The position numbers and the translations under genes were made by a program. Of a DNA stretch of 64,000 nt, positions 35,073 to 44,011 are shown in pieces. Source of the DNA: Algicoccus sp048820935 (GTDB lineage: Bacteria > Pseudomonadota > Gammaproteobacteria > Burkholderiales > Burkholderiaceae_B). Every line of letters starts with the position of its first letter. The stretch's first letter is position 1. The notes below the pieces were generated by a model. The model was not told the origin of the DNA. It was given only the letters and a program-made list of their open reading frames with translations, and searched no databases. The stretch is taken from positions 186,001 through 250,000 of the forward strand of contig NZ_JBMERD010000003.1 of the NCBI RefSeq assembly GCF_048820935.1, given 5' to 3'.

Positions 35073-36587
35073 TTATTTGGTTGTAGGCATCGCAAAGTCT
35101 GCGCCAGCTGCAATGGTTTCGGGCCAACGCTGCATGATGGATTTTTGTTTGGTGTAGAAACGAACACCTTCCTCACCATACGCATGCATGTCGCCAAAAA
35201 GGCTCTTTTTCCAGCCACCAAAGCCGTGCCAAGCCATCGGAACGGGGATGGGAACGTTAATACCCACCATACCGACCTGAATATGTCGACCGAATTCGCG
35301 AGCGCTATGGCCATCACTGGTGTACAGAGCTACCCCATTGCCATAGGCATGTGCATTAATCAGTTCGATCGCTTCTTCTAAGGTTTTGCAACGTACGCAA
35401 GCCAGCACAGGTCCAAAGATTTCTTCCTGATAAATCGTCATCTCAGGTGTCACGTGATCAAACAGCGTGCCGCCGGTAAAGAAGCCGTTTTCGTGATCAG
35501 GCACTGTGACATCTCGACCATCAACAACTAATGTTGCGCCCTGATCCACGCCGCTTTGAATATAGCTGTGGATACGTTCCAGTGCCTCGCGGGTAATGAC
35601 AGGTCCCATTTCACTGCGATCATCCATGCCATCACCGATTTTGAGGGCGAGCGCGCGTTCTTTTAAGCGCTCGACTACACGGTCCCCAATGTTGCCGACC
35701 AGCACGGCCACAGAAATGGCCATGCAGCGTTCGCCAGCAGAACCATATGCCGCACCAATCAAACCGTCTACAGCGGCATCTAGATTGGCATCGGGCAGAA
35801 CGACCATGTGGTTTTTGGCGCCACCCAAGGCTTGTACACGTTTACCTTGGTTGGCTGAACGTGTGTAGATGGCTTGGGCAATCGGAGTGGACCCTACAAA
35901 GCTCAGCGCCTGAACTTCGGGAGCATCAATCAGCGTATCCACGGCCACCTTATCACCCTGAATTACGTTAAAAACACCATCAGGTAATCCGGCTTCCTTA
36001 AGTAGGCTGGCCATGAGGAGTGAAGCGGACGGATCGCGCTCGCTCGGTTTGAGAATGAAGCTGTTACCACATGCCAATGCCATCGGAAACATCCACATAG
36101 GTACCATGCACGGAAAGTTAAAGGGCGTAATGCCTGCGACGACCCCTAGTGGCTGGCGAACCGTCCAGTTGTCAATGTTGGTGGAGACTTGCTCGGTATA
36201 GTCGCCTTTTAGCAATTGTGGGGCACCACAAGCAAATTCGACAATTTCAATGCCGCGCATGACTTCGCCTTGTGCATCAGAAAACACCTTGCCATGTTCG
36301 GCGGTAATCAGTGCAGCAAGCTTGTCGAGGTTTTCATTCAACAGATTGAGGTAGTTGTGTAAGACGCGTGCCCGACGCAATGCGGGAGTCGCCGCCCAAC
36401 CTTTGAAAGCTTTTTGAGCGCTGGCAATGGCTTTTTGAACGGTTTGTTCGCTGGCGATTTCAACTTGACCACTGACTTCACCTGTGGCGGGGTTGTAAAT
36501 GGCCTGTGTGCGGCTTTGTGGATCGCTGTAAATCTGGCCATCAATCCAATGTCCGATTCTATTGATCGGGGAAGTCGTAGAGGTCAT
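35073..36587 (-). CDS. mmsA: CoA-acylating methylmalonate-semialdehyde dehydrogenase
   Basis: Aldehyde dehydrogenase of 504 residues that turns (methyl)malonate semialdehyde into acetyl- or propionyl-CoA in valine, inositol or beta-alanine breakdown. Family marks: TPFNFPCMVPMWMFPMA at about 154-170, the catalytic Cys288 in GSAGERCMA, and Asn259 in GGAKNH, which takes the place of the general-base Glu of other ALDHs and marks this CoA-dependent branch. AAGGAG lies about 9 bases before the start. No mmsB (3-hydroxyisobutyrate dehydrogenase) is adjacent. Confidence 0.93.
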   Translation of the reverse strand: MTSTTSPINRIGHWIDGQIYSDPQSRTQAIYNPATGEVSGQVEIASEQTVQKAIASAQKAFKGWAATPALRRARVLHNYLNLLNENLDKLAALITAEHGKVFSDAQGEVMRGIEIVEFACGAPQLLKGDYTEQVSTNIDNWTVRQPLGVVAGITPFNFPCMVPMWMFPMALACGNSFILKPSERDPSASLLMASLLKEAGLPDGVFNVIQGDKVAVDTLIDAPEVQALSFVGSTPIAQAIYTRSANQGKRVQALGGAKNHMVVLPDANLDAAVDGLIGAAYGSAGERCMAISVAVLVGNIGDRVVERLKERALALKIGDGMDDRSEMGPVITREALERIHSYIQSGVDQGATLVVDGRDVTVPDHENGFFTGGTLFDHVTPEMTIYQEEIFGPVLACVRCKTLEEAIELINAHAYGNGVALYTSDGHSAREFGRHIQVGMVGINVPIPVPMAWHGFGGWKKSLFGDMHAYGEEGVRFYTKQKSIMQRWPETIAAGADFAMPTTK

Positions 36588-36812
36588 TGCCTGTCTCCTT
36601 ATGTCAACGTTTTATTCAGGGGTTTTGTATATCAGAACAATCTGTTCATAATACAAGAACAAACATCAGGAGCGATGGATTGCACTACGTGCAACAGGGG
36701 ATGGTCGCGAAGTTGTTGAATGCTTGTGAAGTTCGAAGCAGCGAAAGTGGTCTGATTTGTTGGCGTGTGCAACAGCACAGGCCACTTAATCGTCTGCTAA
36801 GTAAGAGTAGGA

Positions 36813-37055
36813 TTATTTTTTCTTATCTTCGGCTCGGTCGTAAATGTATCCGCCCAGTGAACCCACTGCGGCACCCCCAATGGCACCCCAAATGGCATCA
36901 CCACCTGTAATGGCAGAAATGCCAGCACCTGTGGCTGCACCGATGGCACCACCGGACAAGGTGGATTGTTGCGATGAAGACATGTTGGTGCATCCGCCCA
37001 GCGCAAATAAAGCAGCGACAGGCAATGCAATCAAAACACGTTTATAAGTCGTCAT
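36813..37055 (-). CDS. Glycine-zipper lipoprotein
   Basis: Small exported lipoprotein of 80 residues. The signal ends in a lipobox ALGGC (Cys22 region) followed by TNMSSSQQ. It then has a glycine-zipper repeat SGGAIGAATGAGISAITGGDAIWGAIGGAAVGSLGGYIYDRAEDKKK, read in short blocks of G-x3-G. GGAG precedes ATG 37055 by 7 bases; the frame begins four codons earlier. Proteins of this kind sit in or under the outer membrane with a structural role. It is upstream of nothing known; the next gene, on the same strand, encodes another exported protein. Confidence 0.8.
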   Translation of the reverse strand: MTTYKRVLIALPVAALFALGGCTNMSSSQQSTLSGGAIGAATGAGISAITGGDAIWGAIGGAAVGSLGGYIYDRAEDKKK

Positions 37056-37095
37056 GAGAATCTCCAACTAAGTTTAGGATTAAATTGCCTAGGTC

Positions 37096-37464
37096 TTATC
37101 GCTTGGTTTTGCAAGGATAGGTGGCTCTGAGGTAACGCAATAAGGCGTCAGAAGCTGTTTTTTCTTTGAGCTGAGGATTGGCATCCACCCATTTTGTAAA
37201 GTTTGATAAGACTTGAGTGCGGCTGAGCGTTTTATCTTCGATACAAATAAAATGCGGATTTCTTTTTGAGTGGCGGCTCACGACATAAGTTTCGTACACA
37301 CCTTGCGCATAGCCGAAGCAAAATGCTCGCTCAGCCTGTGATGCCTTCGCACTGCAGGTTTCAAGGAAAGCTTGTGTGCTCACGAAGTCTGGGGTTTTTT
37401 GATCGGCCTGTGCCAGACCCACCAGACACAGAGACAGTCCTGCTGCATAAATGAAAGATTTCAT
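37096..37464 (-). CDS. Rap1a/Tai-like exported protein
   Basis: Exported protein of 122 residues. The start at 37464 (MKSFIYAAG) follows GGAG and opens a signal peptide ending LAQA. The mature part has FLETCSAKASQAERAFCFGYAQGVYE, a Cys before a C-x-GY-x-x-GV motif, one in FICIEDKT, and the end ALLRYLRATYPCKTKR. This pattern matches the Rap1a/Tai domain, known for immunity proteins of type VI effectors but also common in orphan envelope proteins. No effector gene is seen next to it, so immunity is only a possibility. Confidence 0.72.
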   Translation of the reverse strand: MKSFIYAAGLSLCLVGLAQADQKTPDFVSTQAFLETCSAKASQAERAFCFGYAQGVYETYVVSRHSKRNPHFICIEDKTLSRTQVLSNFTKWVDANPQLKEKTASDALLRYLRATYPCKTKR

Positions 37465-37631
37465 CGGGAACTCCATCAATGTGGTTGAATAGTGAAACTG
37501 CAACTGCGATTGAATGCGTAAAATAAATGAAGCCAACCATGATGATCACGATTGGCTTTACTGGTGATTACGATGGTTGTAACCACATCTTACATCAGTG
37601 CGTTTGTGCGTGGATGTAATTATCTAGTGTA

Positions 37632-37937
37632 TTAAGGGCGTTTAACCCAGAGGTTACACCAACCAGTGCTAGCCACCATTTTTCCGGGGAAGATCGTACA
37701 GGTACCATCTTTGTCAGATTTGGCGGTGTACAACTGACAGGTCGCACAGTCCTGACCAGCCTGATATTTGGGGAACTTGGCCTTGTCGACAGTGGTGGCA
37801 TCCGTTTTGTAACCCAGAGCAATGGCTTGAGGATCGGTTTCTGCGACCATGGGCTGTGCGTAAGCGACCTTGCTGCCGGCCAGGGCGGCAACACTGATTG
37901 CAGAGACTTTCATGAACTGGCGACGATTCGTGCTCAT
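37632..37937 (-). CDS. High-potential iron-sulfur protein (HiPIP)
   Basis: Periplasmic electron carrier of 101 residues. Tat-type signal NRRQFMKVSAISVAALAG with cleavage near AYAQP. Four cysteines bind a cubane: two in DCATCQLY, one in GTCTIF, one in GWCNLW. This is the HiPIP pattern. AAGGAAA lies before ATG 37937; the frame extends 21 codons further without support. Such proteins carry electrons to cytochrome oxidases, reaction centres or denitrification enzymes; no such partner is nearby. Confidence 0.9.
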   Translation of the reverse strand: MSTNRRQFMKVSAISVAALAGSKVAYAQPMVAETDPQAIALGYKTDATTVDKAKFPKYQAGQDCATCQLYTAKSDKDGTCTIFPGKMVASTGWCNLWVKRP

Positions 37938-38307
37938 TTTGATTTCCTTTTCTAGGCTAACAATAGGGCGGAACGATTTAAAGTGGTTCCTATATGTCAC
38001 TCATAATACTTGAGCATTTCGATAGATAACACTTTATGTTGTTTGTAATTATAAAAATGTTTGATATATCTCAAGGCTCTGTACTCATTAGACACGAAAT
38101 TTTTCATTAAACCTACTAATCCTGATTATTTTGTTTTAACTGAGAATCATTCGTGTTATTTGTATGATTCAGAACATCAGAGCTGGCTGGGTCTGCATGT
38201 TTTTATTAACAAAAACATCGGATAGTTTGCGCAGGTACGCCGGTTGCTTAGAATGGATCAGATGATTCAACCTGTCTTTTCATTCTTCGTGTAAGGAATC
38301 TGTTTTT
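37938..38307. other. AT-rich intergenic region between HiPIP and CaiB operon
   Basis: No reading frame. The stretch holds the divergent promoters of the HiPIP gene and the CaiB operon. The sequence is unusually AT-rich around 38030-38160. I see an inverted repeat GAATCAT, 13 bases, ATGATTC at 38144-38170, partly like a Fur-type or other operator. Confidence 0.55.
38144..38170. promoter_or_regulatory. Inverted repeat, candidate operator
   Basis: GAATCAT and ATGATTC are perfect 7-base arms around 13 bases, about 140 bases before the CaiB start. GAGAATCATT recalls a Fur-box half, but the spacing differs from the Fur consensus. Only a candidate. Confidence 0.3.
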
Positions 38308-39474
38308 ATGCAAACCAAACTTGCGCTGGAAGGTGTGCGCGTCATTGAACTCTGCAACGTGGCGGCTGGACCGTTTTGCGGCATGTTACTGGCAGACATG
38401 GGCGCCGATGTGATTAAAGTAGAAAATCCCAGTGGTGGGGATACGCTGCGTAGTTGGCCACCCATTTCGGATGGTTACAGTGAGAACTTTGCGTCACTGA
38501 ATCGCAATAAGCGCTCTGTCACATTGAATCTGAAAGACGAGGGTGATTTGAAAAAATTCCGAGCGCTCATTAAAGATGCCGATGTTTTATTAGAAAACAA
38601 TCGTCCAGGCGTGATGGCACGTTTGGGCATTGATTTTGACGCCCTTAAAAAAGTGAATCCGAAGCTTGTGATGGCCTCGATTTCTGCGTATGGACAAACT
38701 GGTCCACGTGCCAGTGAAGGTGGCTTTGACTTAACCGTTCAGGCGATGAGCGGCATCATGAGCATTACGGGTGAGCCCGACAGCCCGCCGGTGAAGTGTG
38801 GTGTGCCATTGGCTGACTTTAGCGCGGGTTTGTATGCGGCTTATGCAATTACTTGCGCACTGCGTCAGGTTGAGCAACAAGGTGAAGGTATCCACATTGA
38901 TGTGCCGATGCTGGGTGCAACGCTTGGCATTGCCGCTTTACAAACATCCGAATTTTTTGGCAGCGGCAAAGATCCGGCGCCATTAGGTTCTGCACACCCT
39001 CGTAATGCGCCGTATCAAGCCTTTCGTTGTCAAGGTGGCTACTTCGGTATGGCTGCTGGTAACAACGCGCTTTGGACATCCGTGTGTGGTGTCGTCAAGA
39101 TGCCGGAGTTGTTAGAGGATGAGCGCTTTACCAGTCCGACGCTTCGTGCTGCCAATCAGGTTGCCTTGCGCGACATTTTGGAAGCTGAGTTTCTGAAAGA
39201 AGATGCCAACACTTGGCTAGCTCGATTCCGTGAGGCAGGTGTACCTTGCGCGCCCATCAATACATATTCCGAAGTGCTGGCTGATGAACAGGTTGAACAT
39301 ATGGAGTGGGTGCAGCCGCTGACATTACCCAATGGCGTGCAAACTCGCACTTTTGGGTCTCCCGTTCGATTTAATGGTGAATCAGCCCCGATTCGTCTGC
39401 GTCCACCTGCGCTGGGTGAGCATAATGACGAGGTGTTTGCGGGTCTGACCGATGCCGATGGAGCGCAATCATGA
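38308..39474 (+). CDS. CaiB/BaiF (class III) CoA-transferase
   Basis: CoA-transferase of 388 residues moving CoA between carboxylic acids. The opening GVRVIELCNVAAGPFCGMLLADMGADVIKVENP is the class-III hallmark; the catalytic aspartate is Asp170 in PLADFSAG, and GDTLRSW and LNRNKRSVTLNL are also typical. AAGGA precedes the ATG. It is the first of a three-gene operon with a crotonase-fold protein (overlapping by 4 bases) and a selenoprotein-B-like protein. Substrate unknown; it would activate an acid for the neighbouring enzymes. Confidence 0.93.
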   Translation: MQTKLALEGVRVIELCNVAAGPFCGMLLADMGADVIKVENPSGGDTLRSWPPISDGYSENFASLNRNKRSVTLNLKDEGDLKKFRALIKDADVLLENNRPGVMARLGIDFDALKKVNPKLVMASISAYGQTGPRASEGGFDLTVQAMSGIMSITGEPDSPPVKCGVPLADFSAGLYAAYAITCALRQVEQQGEGIHIDVPMLGATLGIAALQTSEFFGSGKDPAPLGSAHPRNAPYQAFRCQGGYFGMAAGNNALWTSVCGVVKMPELLEDERFTSPTLRAANQVALRDILEAEFLKEDANTWLARFREAGVPCAPINTYSEVLADEQVEHMEWVQPLTLPNGVQTRTFGSPVRFNGESAPIRLRPPALGEHNDEVFAGLTDADGAQS

Positions 39475-40193
39475 GTGGCGTCTTATTAGAGTCTGTCGAT
39501 CAAGGTCACTGGACACTGACATTGAATCGTCCCGATAAACGTAATGCATTGAATGACGAACTGGTGCTAGCGTTATCTGATGCACTCGATCGAGCCCATG
39601 CTGCGCAGGCCTCTTCGCTGGTTTTACAAGGCGCGGGCAGGAGTTTTTGTGCGGGTTTTGATTTCTCTGATTTTGATACGGTCAGTGAAGGCGATTTGCT
39701 GCTGCGGTTTGTGCGCATTGAATTGTTGTTACAGAAACTGTATGCCAGTCCGATGGCAACACTCGCCTATGCACAGGGTAAAAACTTCGGGGCAGGTGTT
39801 GATTTATTCATGTCCTGCCAGCGTCGTGTGGCTGCGCCTGAGTCAACGTTTCGGATGCCAGGTTTGAAGTTTGGGCTGGTGCTGGGAACGCGTCGTTTGG
39901 GCGAACGTATTGGACAAGAGGCGGCGAGAAATATTCAAGAAGTGGCCGCGACCGTCGATGTGCAAGAAGCCTTGAAGCTCGGAATGGCCAATGCCGTGGC
40001 GGCGCCAGAGAAATTGACACAGGCGATTCAAGGTTTGCGCGAAGCAGCACTAGCGTTAGCTCCCCAGACGCGTGCCGATTTGTATCGCGTATTGGGGCAG
40101 ACTGAATCCAATGAGGATTTGGCTCAGTTGGTTTTATCAGTGGTTCGGCCCGGTGTTAAAGATCGGATTGCTGCATACCGACAAGGCGCTTAA
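39471..40193 (+). CDS. Enoyl-CoA hydratase-like (crotonase-fold) protein
   Basis: Crotonase-fold protein of 240 residues. The first oxyanion segment GAGRSFCAGFDFSDF is normal. The second, AYAQGKNFGAGVDLFMSCQRRVAAPESTFRMPGLKFGLVLGTRRLG, lacks both usual glutamates: GGGxE is GAGVD, and PE is PG in FRMPGLKFG. Classical hydration is thus unlikely; a decarboxylase, hydrolase, isomerase or non-canonical lyase role is possible. The start overlaps the CaiB stop (ATGA), so the genes are coupled. It ends 21 bases before the selenoprotein-B-like gene. Confidence 0.85.
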   Translation: MSGVLLESVDQGHWTLTLNRPDKRNALNDELVLALSDALDRAHAAQASSLVLQGAGRSFCAGFDFSDFDTVSEGDLLLRFVRIELLLQKLYASPMATLAYAQGKNFGAGVDLFMSCQRRVAAPESTFRMPGLKFGLVLGTRRLGERIGQEAARNIQEVAATVDVQEALKLGMANAVAAPEKLTQAIQGLREAALALAPQTRADLYRVLGQTESNEDLAQLVLSVVRPGVKDRIAAYRQGA

Positions 40194-40214
40194 AAAGAAT
40201 AAGGGGGAGACAAC

Positions 40215-41156
40215 ATGGATACGATGGATTTTGCGCCCGAGGCTGATCAGCCGGTGAGCTATATGGCCAGAACGCGTGCTTGGTATTTGGCACTTGGCTA
40301 TGACAATCCTTATCGTTGGGCGCATTATTTAGATGTGCCTTTCACAACATTACAAAAACCTTTGGCGCAAAACCGCGTGGCTTTAATCACGACAGCTGCA
40401 CCCTTTAATCCAGAGCATGGGGATCAGTCGCCTCAGGCGCCGTATAACGCGAAAGCCAAGTTCTATGAGGTATACACTGGTTCGACTTCCGAGGATCATG
40501 ACGTGCGGATTGTACATGTGGCGATTGATCGCCAACATGGCCCAATGACCGATGCCAATAGTTGGTTTCCGCTCCCTAAAATGCGTGCACTCGCAGAGCA
40601 AGAGGTGTTTGAATTAGGCCCTCGATTTTATGGTGCGCCTACCAATCGTAGTCAGCGTCAAACTTTGGAATCAGATTGCCCACGAATTCTCGAACTCTGC
40701 CGTGAGGATGGGATTGATGCCGTGGTACTGGTCGCCAATTGCCCGGTTTGCCACCAAACTTTGAGTTTGATTGCACGTCATTTGGAAGCGCATGGAATTT
40801 CGACCGTGATTATGGGGTGCGCAAAGGACATTCCAGAGTATTGTGGCGTGCCGCGCTTTTTGTTTAGTGACTTCCCTTTGGGCAATGCCGCAGGCAAACC
40901 GCATGATGAAGCGTCACAGCAAGAAACGCTGGAGATGGCTTTAACACTATTGGAACGGGCGTTTGCACCTCGCACGACTGTACAGTCGCCTCAACGTTGG
41001 TCTGACGATGCTGACTGGAAGCTGGATTACTCCAATCCAGATCGTACCAGTCCAGAAGAAATGGCAAAATTGCGTGCACAGGCCGATGAAGCCAAAGCAG
41101 AAATTGCTCGACTCAAAGGCAAAGAGCCGCCTGCACCGGCTTGCGCTTTAAATTAA
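40215..41156 (+). CDS. Selenoprotein-B-like reductase family protein (GrdB/PrdB-related)
   Basis: Protein of 313 residues related to the selenoprotein B family of glycine, sarcosine, betaine and D-proline reductases, a family also found without selenium in aerobic proteobacteria. Beta-strand VALITTAAPF (55-64) and the segment VVLVANCPVCHQT with Cys176-x-x-Cys179 are visible, followed by GCAKDIPEYCGVPRF. No in-frame UGA is used, so if this is an active thiol site it is a Cys form. A charged helix rich in Ala, Lys and Glu ends the protein. AAGGGGGAG precedes the ATG. The reaction in this operon is unknown. Confidence 0.75.
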   Translation: MDTMDFAPEADQPVSYMARTRAWYLALGYDNPYRWAHYLDVPFTTLQKPLAQNRVALITTAAPFNPEHGDQSPQAPYNAKAKFYEVYTGSTSEDHDVRIVHVAIDRQHGPMTDANSWFPLPKMRALAEQEVFELGPRFYGAPTNRSQRQTLESDCPRILELCREDGIDAVVLVANCPVCHQTLSLIARHLEAHGISTVIMGCAKDIPEYCGVPRFLFSDFPLGNAAGKPHDEASQQETLEMALTLLERAFAPRTTVQSPQRWSDDADWKLDYSNPDRTSPEEMAKLRAQADEAKAEIARLKGKEPPAPACALN

Positions 41157-41179
41157 TACACAAGCCAATACAAGTAGTC

Positions 41180-41212
41180 GTCAGTCACACCAGACCAATT
41201 GGTGTGACTGAC
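41180..41212. terminator. Perfect hairpin between converging genes
   Basis: Thirteen-base arms GTCAGTCACACCA and TGGTGTGACTGAC with a seven-base loop lie between the end of the selenoprotein-B-like gene and the end of the converging dehydrogenase gene. No strong U-run on either side, so termination may be weak or Rho-assisted. Confidence 0.6.
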
Positions 41213-41264
41213 AGCTGCTTATGTGTACCTTAGTTTCTACACTGATGCCAACGTTGATTCCCGC

Positions 41265-42335
41265 TTACTCTCGGGCAAGGCGATCAATCAATTGTGGATC
41301 CACATTCAGGCTAGCTGCTGCACGTAGGATCTCTTGCCAGGAGTTATCATCGACGGGAATACCATCTCTTAAGCGTTTAATGCGAGTTTGACGCTCTGGC
41401 TCTCCAGCGATTTTGACACCCTCACTGTTAGGGGCAGCGGGGGATTGTTTGACCCAGTCGATAAAGGCCATGGCTTCATCGACAAAGACCGATCCTGGTG
41501 AGAGTTTATTGGGATCAATCACAATCGTCAGCATGCCGTTACCCACACGGCGGCCGGTGGGATATTCATGGACTGTGAGTCCGCCCGCCAGTGCGCCCCC
41601 TAAAAGTTCACAAACTAAGGCCAGCCCCCAACCTTTGTGCTCACCAAATGCACGAAGCGCACCGAATGGGGCACGAATGGCGTGAACGGGATCGGTCGTG
41701 GGATTGCCCTCATGGTCAATGAGTTGGCCAGGTGGTAAAGATTCACCTTTGTTGTGTGCAACACGGGCTTTGCCTTTGGCAATGACGCTGGTGGCAAAGT
41801 CCAAAATCACAGGCTCGTGACCTTCGAGAGGAATGCCAACACAAAAGGGGTTGGTGCCAAAGCGGGCATCGCTGCCGTCCCAGGCCGCAACAGCGGGATC
41901 AGAGAGCACATTCACAAAATGAATTGAAATTAGATTGTTTTGTATGGCCATCTCTGCCCAAGCGCCAATTCGACACAAATGATGGGCATTGGATAAAGCC
42001 ATGATGCAACTGCCATATTGTTTGGCGCGAGCCATGGCTTCTTCCATGGCTTCATGTCCGACGACCTGCCCAAAACCGCTGCAACCATCTAGAGCCAATA
42101 GGGTTTGGTGGTCAAGACGTGTTTGGATATGTGCGTTCGGAATTAGCCCGCCTTCCAGAAAGGACTCGGTGTAACGCGGCAGCATACCCACTCCGTGTGA
42201 ATCGTGACCGGTGAGGTTGGCTTCAATTAAATTGCTCGTGACTAGATCCACTTCGCGTGGATCGCTGCCATAACCCCGAACCAGTTCTTGCATGGCGCGG
42301 GTTAAAGAATCGGATTTGAAAACATGGGTTTGCAT
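41265..42335 (-). CDS. Ldh2-family malate/lactate/ureidoglycolate-type dehydrogenase
   Basis: NAD(P)-dependent 2-hydroxyacid dehydrogenase of 356 residues from the family that includes malate/L-lactate, ureidoglycolate, and 2,3-diketogulonate dehydrogenases. Marks: ANLTGHDSHGVGMLPRYTE (catalytic His47), a DAR-like region AWDGSDARFGTNPFCVGIP, HNKGESLPPGQLIDHEGNPTTDP and FGEHKGWGLALVCELL. The start at 42335 gives the family length; the frame runs on to 42566 without a good ribosome site or family match. Exact substrate cannot be told. Confidence 0.88.
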   Translation of the reverse strand: MQTHVFKSDSLTRAMQELVRGYGSDPREVDLVTSNLIEANLTGHDSHGVGMLPRYTESFLEGGLIPNAHIQTRLDHQTLLALDGCSGFGQVVGHEAMEEAMARAKQYGSCIMALSNAHHLCRIGAWAEMAIQNNLISIHFVNVLSDPAVAAWDGSDARFGTNPFCVGIPLEGHEPVILDFATSVIAKGKARVAHNKGESLPPGQLIDHEGNPTTDPVHAIRAPFGALRAFGEHKGWGLALVCELLGGALAGGLTVHEYPTGRRVGNGMLTIVIDPNKLSPGSVFVDEAMAFIDWVKQSPAAPNSEGVKIAGEPERQTRIKRLRDGIPVDDNSWQEILRAAASLNVDPQLIDRLARE

Positions 42336-42659
42336 ATTTAGAGGTTCCGTGACGGGCGTGAAACAGGCGGTTGTTGTTAAATGTATTGCAGACATTTCAA
42401 TGCCGTCAGCGTACAACAGTGGCGTCCTCATTCCCAGTTTTTTATCCAAATTTCGATGTGATGTCTGATCTAATTGATATCCTCCTCGCCCTAAATGACG
42501 AGGCTTTGCACGCGTTTTGGTCAAACCATGTTCAAAAGGTCGCACATAAAACAGATTCTGTGTCATAGAATCAAAGTATTGGTCATGTAGATCAAATTAA
42601 TGATTTAAAAAAAAGAACCGATATGTCTGGTTCGGATGATTCAGATTCAGGGGACTAAG

Positions 42660-43541
42660 ATGACGTTAAGTGTCAGGTATGAAGCGCCCGACTCAATTGA
42701 GCAGGCCATCCATCTTCTGCGGCAGGCTCGACAGCCACGTTTGCTGGCTGGTGGCACTGATGTGCTGGTGCAGATGCGTTCGCGCCGAATCCAGCCCGAT
42801 GTGATGATCGATATTAAAAAGATCCGCGAATTATCACAAATTGAAGTACAAGCGGATGGTTTGAAGATCGGTGCGGCAGTATCCTGTTTGGCGCTACTTG
42901 ACCATCCTGAGTTTAAGAATACTTACCCAGGTGTGGCGCAAGCGGCAAATTTAATTGGCTCATTTCAGGTGCGTGGACGCGCCACGATGACGGGTAATCT
43001 CTGTAATGCCTCGCCGGCGGCTGACAGTGTGCCAGCGTTAATTGCTGCGGGTGCACAAGCCATCATTGCTGGACCGAATGGACGTCGACAAGTGCCAGTT
43101 GAAGCCATTCCGCAAGCACCCGGGCAAACATCTTTGGCCGATGATGAGCTGTTGGTGGCTTTGTTTTTACCGAAACCGGCACCCGGCAATGGTATGGCGT
43201 ATTTACGTTTTACACCAAGAACTGAAATGGATATTGCTGTTGTAGGTGCTGGTGTGAGTCTGACGCTCAACGCACAGGGGATTTGTACCGATGCCAAAGT
43301 CTGCCTGGGTGCGGTGGCCAAAACCGCGATTGTGCTTCCAGAAGCGGCTGAAATTCTAATTGGGACGACGGTGGATGACGCCGTCCTTGAAATGCTGGCA
43401 CTGGCGGCTCGCCGAGCGGCACGTCCTATTACCGATAAACGAGGTACCGCAGCCTTTAGAACCAAACTGGCTGGGGTGATGGCACAACGCAGTGCTCGTC
43501 TGGCATTACAACGTGCACAGGAGAAACTGAACAATGGCTAA
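42660..43541 (+). CDS. Molybdenum hydroxylase FAD-binding (medium) subunit
   Basis: FAD subunit of 293 residues of a xanthine-dehydrogenase/CoxM-type enzyme. The FAD domain has LLAGGTDVLVQMRS, IGAAVSCLALLDHPEF and VRGRATMTGNLCNASPAADSVPALIAAGAQ; the C-terminal CO-dehydrogenase-flavoprotein domain follows. Start 42660 follows GGGG; 8 extra codons upstream are in frame. It overlaps the 2Fe-2S gene by 8 bases. With 43534 and 44012 it forms an M-S-L operon. It passes electrons from the Mo and iron-sulfur sites to an acceptor. Confidence 0.92.
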   Translation: MTLSVRYEAPDSIEQAIHLLRQARQPRLLAGGTDVLVQMRSRRIQPDVMIDIKKIRELSQIEVQADGLKIGAAVSCLALLDHPEFKNTYPGVAQAANLIGSFQVRGRATMTGNLCNASPAADSVPALIAAGAQAIIAGPNGRRQVPVEAIPQAPGQTSLADDELLVALFLPKPAPGNGMAYLRFTPRTEMDIAVVGAGVSLTLNAQGICTDAKVCLGAVAKTAIVLPEAAEILIGTTVDDAVLEMLALAARRAARPITDKRGTAAFRTKLAGVMAQRSARLALQRAQEKLNNG

Positions 43542-44010
43542 GCAACATGTGAGCACAACACTCAACGGCGAGCGCGTTGAGTTTTTATGTGAAACAGATC
43601 AAACGCTTCTCGATGTCTTGCGCAATTCATTGAATATGACGGGTACCAAGGAGGGCTGTGCGACCGGAGACTGTGGCGCCTGTACGGTGCGCTTGAATGA
43701 CACGATGGTGTGTGCCTGTTTGGTGTTGGGTGTGGAAGCTCAGGATAAATCCATCGAAACTATTGAAGGCATGGCGCGTGGTGAGCAATTGCATCCTCTG
43801 CAACAAAAAATTTTAGAGCATGCCGCCTTGCAGTGCGGAATCTGTACACCCGGGATTTTGATTGCAGCAAAAACCCTACTCGAACGTAACCCTGATCCAA
43901 CCGAAACCGAAGTGCGTTACTGGTTGGCTGGAAATCTGTGCCGGTGTACTGGCTACAACAAAATCATCGAGGCTGTGATGGATGCAGCCCGAGAAATGCG
44001 AGGAGCCTAA
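43534..44010 (+). CDS. Molybdenum hydroxylase 2Fe-2S (small) subunit
   Basis: Iron-sulfur subunit of 158 residues. The plant-type cluster is bound by Cys42, Cys47 and Cys50 (EGCATGDCGACTV) plus Cys62. The second cluster lies in the helical domain with LQCGICTPG and NLCRCTGY. This is the full XdhA/CoxS ligand set. The gene overlaps the FAD gene and is one base from the large subunit start. It relays electrons between molybdopterin and FAD. Confidence 0.94.
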   Translation: MAKQHVSTTLNGERVEFLCETDQTLLDVLRNSLNMTGTKEGCATGDCGACTVRLNDTMVCACLVLGVEAQDKSIETIEGMARGEQLHPLQQKILEHAALQCGICTPGILIAAKTLLERNPDPTETEVRYWLAGNLCRCTGYNKIIEAVMDAAREMRGA

Positions 44011-44011
44011 G

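Noticed and set aside
40215..41156. A true selenoprotein with in-frame UGA
   Set aside because: The frame has no internal TGA; the candidate site is Cys-x-x-Cys, so selenium is not needed.
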